DNA of 7,088 nucleotides, taken from assembly GCA_937907405.1 (NCBI GenBank), contig CALCIC010000622.1, forward strand, positions 1 to 7,088, given 5' to 3'. Positions 1 to 4,766 of the stretch are shown one piece after another. The DNA comes from an uncultured Isosphaeraceae bacterium. GTDB taxonomy: Bacteria > Planctomycetota > Planctomycetia > Isosphaerales > Isosphaeraceae. Every line of letters begins with the position of its first letter. The first letter of the stretch is position 1. A program made the position numbers and the translations under genes. The notes beneath the pieces are model-generated. The model was not told the DNA's origin. It searched no databases and was given only the letters and a program-made list of their open reading frames with translations.

Positions 1-400
1 CCGCCGGCCCCCCCCTCCGGACCCCCGCCGCCAGCCGCTCCATGACCGCGTGCTGCGCCCCGTTGACGGTCGCCAGCGCGGGGTCGGCGGCGATCGGCAG
101 CACCAGCGTGACGTTCAGGGCCCCGGGGCCGATCAGGACCGAACCCCCGCCGCTCGACCGCCGGACGATGGGGACGCCGTCGGCCGCGCACGGCCCAACC
201 CGCGCGTCGGCGGCGATCCGTCGCGACGCCCCGAGCACCACGGCGGCGTTCGGCTGCTCCCAGAATCGCAAGACCGCCCCGCCGCCGCGCGTGTCGGCGG
301 CGACCAGAAGCGCCTCGTCGACCGCCAGGTTCTCCTCGACGGTCGGCAGCGTCAGGTCGAGCACGCCGACGTCGACCGTCCAGGCGGATGAGCTGCTCAC
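1..400 (-). CDS. Lipoate/biotin protein ligase family protein (LplA-like), 3' end missing
   Basis: The minus strand reads without a stop from a GTG at 400 to the window edge, giving 133 residues. The sequence shows VEENLAVDEALL (about 21-32), VLRFWEQPNAAVVLG (43-57), and the diagnostic block VRRSSGGGSVLIGPGALN (79-96). That block matches the RRxxGGGxV...G.LN signature of the lipoate-protein ligase A and biotin/lipoate ligase fold, where the Gly-rich loop contacts lipoyl-AMP. Family members attach lipoate to the E2 and H proteins of 2-oxoacid dehydrogenases and the glycine cleavage system in the cytoplasm; the exact substrate cannot be told from this half. The GTG start is supported by an AGAGG Shine-Dalgarno at 410-414, nine bases upstream. 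The family usually runs about 230-350 residues, so roughly half is outside the window. The fold assignment is firm; lipoate versus another acyl substrate is open. Confidence 0.85.
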   Translation of the reverse strand, partial: MSSSSAWTVDVGVLDLTLPTVEENLAVDEALLVAADTRGGGAVLRFWEQPNAAVVLGASRRIAADARVGPCAADGVPIVRRSSGGGSVLIGPGALNVTLVLPIAADPALATVNGAQHAVMERLAAGVRRGGPA

Positions 401-467
401 CTCGCGAAGCCTCTTCTTCCTCTCAAAACTCGCGATCCCCCCCCGGCAGGACCCCCGGAATCGACGC

Positions 468-499
468 GGGCTCGGCCTCCGTCCGGGTAGGCCGAGCCC
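468..499 (-). terminator. Hairpin after the cytochrome gene, possible terminator
   Basis: A perfect 10-bp inverted repeat (GGGCTCGGCC at 468-477, GGCCGAGCCC at 490-499) with a 12-base loop lies 39 bases past the stop of the minus-strand cytochrome gene and before the ligase gene. Neither side has a T tract, so it does not fit the classical intrinsic form. U-less stems are common in GC-rich genomes, and a terminator or mRNA-stabilising role is inferred from position and stem quality. Confidence 0.45.
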
Positions 500-537
500 T
501 GGGTCTCGTCGGATTCACGATTCAGAAGGCTTCGACG

Positions 538-993
538 TCAGAAGTCTTCTTCGATCCGGAACACCGTGTGGCACTCGGTGCAGTTCTTATTGATCGTGTT
601 GAGCTGGTCCTTGACGTCCTTCTGGCTGGAATCGCTCTTGGCGGCCATGTCGGCGAGCTTCTGCGCCTCTTTTTCCCAGACGCCCATCAGCGAGTCCCAC
701 TTCTTCTGCGCGTCGGGCTCCTTGGAGGCCTTGACGACGTCGTTGAGCGGCTTGGCTTCCTTGGCCTGCTTCACCCATTCCTTGGCGGCCTTCTCGACGT
801 CCGCCTGCGACTTCTTGTAGGCCGCGACGTTCCGGACCCCCTTGGTGATCGTGCTCTTGTTCTTCTGCACTTTTTCCATGATCAGGCCGAGCGGGGTCTC
901 CTTCTCGTCGTCGGCGAACGTCAAAGCGGTCACGCCCAAGCCCAGCCCGAGGGCGGCGAGGCCCGCGGCCAAACCAAACCATTTGCGCTGCAT
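538..993 (-). CDS. Exported class II cytochrome c (cytochrome c'-like)
   Basis: This encodes 151 residues. The first ~27 form a Sec signal peptide: basic MQRK, a hydrophobic Ala/Leu/Gly core, and a likely cleavage near TFA-DD. The mature part is Lys/Glu/Ala-rich, predicted mostly helical, and ends with NCTECHTVFR (137-146). CTECH (138-142) is a covalent heme c site only ten residues from the C-terminus. A four-helix bundle with C-terminal CxxCH followed by an F/Y-R is characteristic of the cytochrome c' / c-556 group. Met39, in the first mature helix (LGLIMEK), is a candidate sixth heme ligand, as in c-556 types, but this is inference. It probably acts in the periplasm in electron transfer or small-gas binding; no partner gene is adjacent. 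ATG at 993 has AGGAG at 1003-1007, nine bases upstream. Confidence 0.85.
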   Translation of the reverse strand: MQRKWFGLAAGLAALGLGLGVTALTFADDEKETPLGLIMEKVQKNKSTITKGVRNVAAYKKSQADVEKAAKEWVKQAKEAKPLNDVVKASKEPDAQKKWDSLMGVWEKEAQKLADMAAKSDSSQKDVKDQLNTINKNCTECHTVFRIEEDF

Positions 994-1253
994 GAGGAAA
1001 AGCTCCTGTGCGGAATCGAGAGCAGGATGCGGGGTAAGGAAGAAACGGGCGGGTGCGATCGGCCGGCCGAAACGGCGCGGTTCGACCCGAGGAACCTTAA
1101 TCTATCCCCGCCGCCGGGCTCGATCAAGGAGTTAAGCTCGCCGCGAAGTCTCGGCCCGACGGTGGTTCCATCTTGTCGGCGCGTGCGCTCCTCGGCGATG
1201 ATCCTCGGTTGACGTTCCCCGGATTTCCGTTTCTCCCCTCCTTGCGGACGGAC
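994..1253. promoter_or_regulatory. Divergent intergenic region between the cytochrome gene and purM
   Basis: This 260-base spacer must hold the promoters of both flanking genes, which are transcribed apart. A reasonable sigma70-like promoter faces the cytochrome gene (separate entry). Toward purM only a TTGACG at 1210-1215 is visible, without a convincing -10 at normal distance, so the purM promoter is not resolved. A 12-bp perfect palindrome, TCGGCCGGCCGA, lies at 1059-1070 in the cytochrome leader. Palindromes of this length are expected by chance in GC-rich DNA, so an operator role is only a possibility. No small gene with a convincing start was seen. Confidence 0.6.
1099..1127 (-). promoter_or_regulatory. 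Candidate sigma70-type promoter for the cytochrome gene
   Basis: Read on the minus strand, TTGATC (1122-1127) and TAGATT (1099-1104) each match the consensus hexamers at 4 of 6 positions and are separated by exactly 17 bases. Transcription would start near 1092, giving a leader of about 100 bases that contains the palindrome at 1059-1070. The A/T-rich -10 stands out in a GC-rich spacer. Planctomycete promoters are poorly defined, so this is suggestive only. Confidence 0.4.
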
Positions 1254-2321
1254 ATGAGCGAGCCACTGGATTATCGATCAGCCGGCGTCGACCTGAACAC
1301 CTACGACGAGACGATGGCCCGGCTCCCCCCCCTCATGCGCCGGACGTTCACGCCGAGGGTCATGGAGTGGAAGGACGGGTTCGCCGGCCTGTTCCGGCTC
1401 GACGACCACATCGGCCTGCTGTCACGGACCTACCGCGACCCCGTGATGGTGGCCTCGACCGACGGGGTCGGCACCAAGCTCAAGCTGGCGTTCGCCACCG
1501 GCCGGCACTCCACGGTGGGGATCGACCTGGTCGCGATGTCGGTCAACGACTGCCTCTGCGCCGGCGCCGAGCCCCTCTTGTTCCTCGACTACGTCGCCAT
1601 GAGCAAGGACGACCCCGAACTGACCTCGCAGGTCGTCAAGGGGATCAGCGACGGCTGCATCGAGGCCGAATGCGCGCTCATCGGCGGCGAGACGGCCATC
1701 CTCCCCGAGTTCTACCAGCCCGGCGAATACGACCTGGCGGGGTTTTGCCTGGGCGTGGTCGAACGTAAGCAACTGCTGAACGGGCAAGACGTTCGGGCCG
1801 GCGACAAGGTCATCGGCCTGGGCTCGTCCGGCCTCCATTCGAACGGCTACAGCCTGGCCCGCAAGATCGTCTTCGACCACGCCGGGCTGAGCTACGACGA
1901 CCACGTCGAGGCCCTCGGCCGGACCGTCGCCGACGAGTTGCTGACTCCGACCCGGATCTACACCCGGGCGCTCAAGGAGGTCTACCGCAACTACCGGGTC
2001 AAGCGGATCGTCCACGCCATCGCCCACATCACCGGCGGCGGCCTGACCGACAACACCCCCCGGGTGATCCCCGAGGGCCTGGGCGTCGTCCTCCGCCGCG
2101 GCTCGTGGGACGTGCCCCCCGTCTTCCCCTGGCTCCAGCGCCTCGGCTCGATCGACGACGACGAGATGTTCCGCGTCTTCAACATGGGCGTCGGGTTGAC
2201 GATGATCGTCGCCGAATACTACGCCGAGTCGATCGTCCGCCACCTGAACCAAAAGACCAAGATCCCCGCCTGGATCATCGGCGAGGTCGTCCCCGGCAAC
2301 CGCGAGGTCGAATGGGCGTGA
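1254..2321 (+). CDS. purM: Phosphoribosylformylglycinamidine cyclo-ligase (AIR synthetase)
   Basis: This 355-residue protein catalyses ATP-dependent ring closure of FGAM to 5-aminoimidazole ribonucleotide, the fifth step of de novo purine synthesis, in the cytoplasm as a homodimer. Family motifs appear in order: YRSAGVD (7-13), VASTDGVGTKLKLAF (66-80, ATP/metal site), MSVNDCLCAGAEPLLFLDY (95-113), ALIGGETAILPEFY (141-154), GLGSSGLHSNGYSLAR (188-203), HITGGG (258-263), FNMGVGL (309-315) and a closing IIGEV (341-345). Length is normal for the family (about 340-360). The frame is open back to TTG at 1173, but ATG 1254 is preferred because MSEPLDYRSAGVD aligns with the usual PurM N-terminus. The ribosome site is weak (GGACGGAC just upstream). 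It is not clustered with other pur genes here; no missing catalytic element is evident. Confidence 0.96.
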   Translation: MSEPLDYRSAGVDLNTYDETMARLPPLMRRTFTPRVMEWKDGFAGLFRLDDHIGLLSRTYRDPVMVASTDGVGTKLKLAFATGRHSTVGIDLVAMSVNDCLCAGAEPLLFLDYVAMSKDDPELTSQVVKGISDGCIEAECALIGGETAILPEFYQPGEYDLAGFCLGVVERKQLLNGQDVRAGDKVIGLGSSGLHSNGYSLARKIVFDHAGLSYDDHVEALGRTVADELLTPTRIYTRALKEVYRNYRVKRIVHAIAHITGGGLTDNTPRVIPEGLGVVLRRGSWDVPPVFPWLQRLGSIDDDEMFRVFNMGVGLTMIVAEYYAESIVRHLNQKTKIPAWIIGEVVPGNREVEWA

Positions 2322-2461
2322 GGCGGCCGACTGGGACGGCATGCGAACCAATCGCTCCGGGCACCACCAGCGCGGACGCCTACCATGACCTCGCCGACGT
2401 TCCGACCGTCCACGACGCAAAGGCGACCAACCAGGGGGAAACATGAACTGCTCAGAAAATA

Positions 2462-2516
2462 CGCCCGAGTAACGACTCTGTCTTCGCTCGATCGCCTATT
2501 TTCACGAGTTCGGGCG
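2462..2516 (+). repeat. Inverted repeat with wide loop
   Basis: CGCCCGA at 2462-2468 is complementary to TCGGGCG at 2510-2516. Two further G-U pairs (2469/2509 and 2470/2508) can form if the plus strand is transcribed. The loop is about 37 bases. It abuts the next hairpin at 2516, so the two could form consecutive RNA elements downstream of purM. Function is unknown. Confidence 0.35.
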
Positions 2517-2554
2517 CCGTCAGAATGGCGGCATGACGGCTGACACCGGGTTTT
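2516..2554 (+). terminator. Hairpin followed by a short T run, possible purM terminator
   Basis: GCCGTCA (2516-2522) pairs perfectly with TGACGGC (2534-2540) around an 11-base loop. TTTT follows at 2551-2554 after a ten-base gap. An overlapping alternative pairing, GTCAG (2519-2523) with CTGAC (2540-2544), is mutually exclusive with it. The distance from the purM stop (195 bases) and the gap before the T run make this a weak terminator candidate. Confidence 0.3.
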
Positions 2555-2720
2555 CTGTATTCAAGAACTCCTCTGATCGCTGGTCGTCCGAAGACCAAAA
2601 ACAAAGTCTGTGCCCTGGGAGTCCGCAGACTAGCGAGCTTGCCGAATCACAGCTAAAGCCTTGCTAGGGGAGATCAGATGGAGTCGGCAAGCCTGCAATC
2701 GCACGACACCCGGACTGATT

Positions 2721-2751
2721 TTGTCGGACATTTATTAATTAAATGTGACAA
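2721..2751 (-). terminator. AT-rich inverted repeat spanning the stop codon of the secreted protein gene
   Basis: TTGTC-GG-ACATTTA (2721-2734) is complementary to TAAATGTGACAA (2740-2751), giving 12 pairs interrupted only by a two-base GG bulge, with a five-base loop. The TAA stop of the minus-strand gene (2735-2737) lies inside the loop, so the last codons of the gene form one arm. Read on the minus strand the stem is followed by AAAATC rather than a T tract. It could end or stabilise the transcript; this is inference from structure and position. Confidence 0.4.
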
Positions 2752-3286
2752 TTCTCGGAGTTGTCGGAAACTCGACTTGGAGAAATTGTGCCCCAGACAA
2801 AGAGATCATGTAGGTTTCGAGAGTATAATCGGTTGTCATCAGTCCAGCATTACCTTCATGCCTGGGACTGACCTTGAACTTTACGAGCATGCTCCCGTCG
2901 GCCGGTCCCGCTTCCACAATCGTGGCGTTCCAGCCGCTGATCTTCGTTCCCTGATGCTCCTCGATCCAAGAAAATCGCTGAAGTCGCTGAGTCGGCACAA
3001 AGTCCGCATCCTCCATAATAGTAGCGATCAGTTTCAGTTGCGGCGCAGAAACGACCTTAAGACCCTCGTCAATACTGACGCGGATGCCCTTGTAGCGTTC
3101 CGCCTCCGCGCGGTAGCTGGCAACTTGTTGGCTGTAGTCCTCCTCGTTAGTTTGCATAAGCATCTGAAGCGTGGGTGCTGCTGCCGATTGCCTTCCGGCT
3201 TTCCGGCGTTCCTTCTTAGTCTCGGCCGCTAGAACTACGGAACATGCGAAGGCGAACATGAGCACTACGGGCAAAGATTTACGCAT
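2735..3286 (-). CDS. Small secreted protein of unknown function
   Basis: I do not recognise this 183-residue protein. Residues 1-21 form a clear signal peptide (MRKS, then a hydrophobic core ending VVLAA before ETKK). The cysteine at 15 is not in a standard lipobox, so it is probably soluble and exported. A basic linker (KKERRKAGRQ, 24-33) follows, then a Gln/Glu-rich, likely helical segment (about 38-66), then a mixed region predicted to be beta-rich (about 67-183) with no metal, heme or catalytic motif. ATG 3286 has a strong GGAGG at 3293-3297, six bases upstream. Third positions are mixed (many A and T), unlike the neighbouring genes. This and its isolation suggest acquisition or a lineage-specific gene. 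A perfect TTGACA lies upstream on the minus strand at 3422-3427, but no -10 sits at normal spacing. Confidence 0.72.
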   Translation of the reverse strand: MRKSLPVVLMFAFACSVVLAAETKKERRKAGRQSAAAPTLQMLMQTNEEDYSQQVASYRAEAERYKGIRVSIDEGLKVVSAPQLKLIATIMEDADFVPTQRLQRFSWIEEHQGTKISGWNATIVEAGPADGSMLVKFKVSPRHEGNAGLMTTDYTLETYMISLSGAQFLQVEFPTTPRIVTFN

Positions 3287-3793
3287 CTTGAGCCTCCGTG
3301 AGAGATTGAGAAACAGGAATTAGGCGTTTCGGCAGGTGGAAGCTTACCCGTCGCTCGCGCCGACCCGAGCAGATTGCGTGGGACGGTGGGTGAGCTATGA
3401 CTTGCCGATCGCCTTAGGATCTGTCAAGAAATAACTTGGTCGTTCTCGAAGCGGCATGAACCGCCATCACCGCTCGTTTTCCGGGTATCGGTCTCGACGA
3501 GCGTATATCAAAATGACCAAGTTTATCAAACCTCAAGGCCACGCACCTCAGATCGATAAACTGGGATGTCCAGCCAAGCACAGACACGCATGCACTCTCG
3601 CGACAAAACACTTGGGTTCCCCATTTTATCCATCCATTTGAAGTGCGTGATCAAGTCATCAGTCATCCAAGTCATCCCGTGTATGGCCCGGCCCTGACGG
3701 TCCTCCGGGATGGTAAACCCGAATCGACCGAATCCAGGGCGGGTCGCACGACGGGTTGGCATGATCCCATCTTACCGGGGCGGGCTTACGGGC
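3287..3793. other. Non-coding stretch with nested inverted repeats
   Basis: About 500 bases hold no gene I can support. The first part is the upstream region of the minus-strand secreted protein gene. The middle has the nested inverted repeats at 3433-3523 (separate entry). At 3654-3676 the heptamer AGTCATC occurs three times. A 78-codon minus-strand frame (3526-3762) and a 65-codon one (3414-3611) cross the region but lack ribosome sites, recognisable motifs and GC-rich third positions; they could be decayed coding sequence. The last part should contain the promoter of the J-domain gene, which I could not identify. Confidence 0.55.
3433..3523 (+). repeat. Nested inverted repeats, possible three-way-junction RNA or MITE-like relic
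   Basis: The outer arms AACTTGGTCGTT (3433-3444) and AATGACCAAGTT (3512-3523) pair over 12 positions, with one mismatch that becomes a G-U pair only if the plus strand is transcribed. Inside, GCGG/CCGC (3451-3454, 3461-3464) closes a six-base loop, and CGCTCGT/ACGAGCG (3471-3477, 3497-3503) forms a perfect 7-bp stem, within which CCG/CGG (3481-3483, 3489-3491) can extend the helix. Together they fold as a closing stem with two arms. No target-site duplication is evident at the ends. Whether it is transcribed is unknown. Confidence 0.35.
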
Positions 3794-4606
3794 ATGACTG
3801 AGGAAGAAGACGCTGCTTACGCCTGCTGCTCGTTCGGGATCGGCCGGTGGTACTGGGCCGTCTGGGCGAATGAGGCGGAAGCCATGGCGGGCGCCAGGCC
3901 GCTGGCGAGCGGGTACGAAAAATCAGGTGACGCGGCCCAAAACAAGGCCGTCGAGGTTGCCGGCCCACAGTCGAAGCGGCTGCCGACGAAGTGGGCGTCG
4001 CGCTACAAGCGCGGCGGGGCGGGCCGCCCGGAGGAGCTTGGAAAACAGGACAAGCCCAAAAGCCGATTGAGCCGTCGCGCCGTCGCTCCCGCCAGGGGGG
4101 ACGTCCTGGCCCGGCCTACTTTCCTGTACCTCGCGTCCGAGAGCGAAGAGGCGGGCGCGCGCGGCGAGGTCGTGATCGTCAGGCACCGGATCGTCCGAAG
4201 GACCGCCAAGAAGATCTTCGTCGACCGAGAGCCCTACCGCGACGAGAAGGAGAACGATGGGGAGGGGGACGCGCCTCCGCCGGCGAACCCGAAGCCTCGG
4301 ACGCTGGCCGTCGAACGCGAGACGCTGAGGCGCGAGGGAAAGGTTCCCCATCGCGGGGCGTATTTCTACGCCAGCGAGGACGAGGGGGTCCGAGACGTCC
4401 ACGCGACCCTGACCGCCCGGCATGACTGGTGCGCCGCGCTCGGCGTGAAATTCCCTTGCTCGGCGGAATCGATCAAGACCGCCTACCGCCGACTCTCCCG
4501 AGAGAACCACCCGGACGCCGGCGGAAATCCCGCCGACTTTCGGGCCGTGGAGCAAGCCTACCGCGAAGCCCTCGACTACTTCTCGACGACCGACGACGTG
4601 GAATGA
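3794..4606 (+). CDS. J-domain protein with a distinctive N-terminal region
   Basis: This encodes 270 residues. The C-terminal ~55 form a J domain: CAALGVKFPCSAESIKTAYR (213-232), then RLSRENHPD with the invariant HPD at 239-241, then FRAVEQAYREALDYF (249-263). J domains stimulate the ATPase of Hsp70 (DnaK), so this is probably a DnaK recruiter. There is no Gly/Phe region, zinc finger or DnaJ C-terminal domain, so it is a class III-type J protein. The first 210 residues are unfamiliar: an aromatic patch GRWYWAVWANEAEA (17-30), a basic segment KRLPTKWASRYKRGG (61-75), and two segments of similar pattern, RPTFLYLASESEEAG (107-121) and HRGAYFYASEDEG (186-198). ATG 3794 was chosen over in-frame ATGs at 3710 and 3761 because MTEEED begins an ordinary acidic N-terminus and GC-rich codon use settles there; ribosome sites are weak for all three. 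Confidence 0.8.
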   Translation: MTEEEDAAYACCSFGIGRWYWAVWANEAEAMAGARPLASGYEKSGDAAQNKAVEVAGPQSKRLPTKWASRYKRGGAGRPEELGKQDKPKSRLSRRAVAPARGDVLARPTFLYLASESEEAGARGEVVIVRHRIVRRTAKKIFVDREPYRDEKENDGEGDAPPPANPKPRTLAVERETLRREGKVPHRGAYFYASEDEGVRDVHATLTARHDWCAALGVKFPCSAESIKTAYRRLSRENHPDAGGNPADFRAVEQAYREALDYFSTTDDVE

Positions 4607-4766
4607 GGCTCGGAGAAGCAACGCCGTCAGCAGCGGTTTTCTTGTTGCGGGGAGCCGCATCCATGTTGCGGCGACTTCACCCAGACGTCTCAAGCTATCC
4701 ATCTGAGGTTCATGGCCAGGCCCAGACCTGGCCAAGACCAGAAGCCCGCGGCCAAGACCGCCCTGG
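4607..4766. terminator. Convergent intergenic region with two hairpins
   Basis: The J-domain gene and the Trx/PDZ gene converge here. A perfect 8-bp hairpin, TGGCCAGG (4713-4720) with CCTGGCCA (4727-4734), has a six-base loop and sits 33 bases past the stop of the minus-strand gene. A second, GCCGCA (4654-4659) with TGCGGC (4667-4672), lies 48 bases past the stop of the plus-strand gene. Neither has a T tract. They plausibly end transcription from the two sides, but this rests on position and symmetry only. Confidence 0.4.

Larger units (their letters stand above)
2322..2734. other. Non-coding stretch with inverted repeats downstream of purM
   Basis: About 410 bases carry no convincing gene. 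GC content and codon-like periodicity fall away from about 2440. The only start with a good ribosome site is AGGGGG (2433-2438) followed by ATG at 2443, but this frame stops after nine codons (MNCSENTPE) and may be chance or a relic. Two adjacent inverted repeats occur at 2462-2516 and 2516-2540 (separate entries). No tRNA, repeat array or recognisable insertion-sequence end was seen. Confidence 0.6.

Noticed and set aside
42..593. 183-codon plus-strand frame at the left end
   Set aside because: It is a Ser/Thr/Pro/Arg-rich shadow opposite the lipoate-ligase-like gene, whose RRSSGGG motif is clear.
388..1212. 274-codon plus-strand frame opposite the cytochrome gene
   Set aside because: The minus frame has a signal peptide, ribosome site and heme motif; the plus frame is a Leu/Gly/Arg-rich shadow.
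1422..2444. 340-codon minus-strand frame opposite purM
   Set aside because: It is the antisense shadow of a firmly identified purM, with no recognisable motif.
2678..3232. 184-codon plus-strand frame opposite the secreted protein gene, with AGGGGAG ahead of its ATG
   Set aside because: The ribosome site is tempting, but the product lacks any signal or motif, while the opposite strand has a signal peptide and a GGAGG site.
3526..3762. 78-codon minus-strand frame upstream of the J-domain gene
   Set aside because: It has no Shine-Dalgarno, no recognisable domain, and sits in a low-GC spacer. It may be decayed sequence but cannot be supported as a gene.
3923..4735. 270-codon minus-strand frame opposite the J-domain gene
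   Set aside because: The plus strand carries a textbook J domain with HPD; the antisense product is Arg/Leu/Val-rich without motifs.
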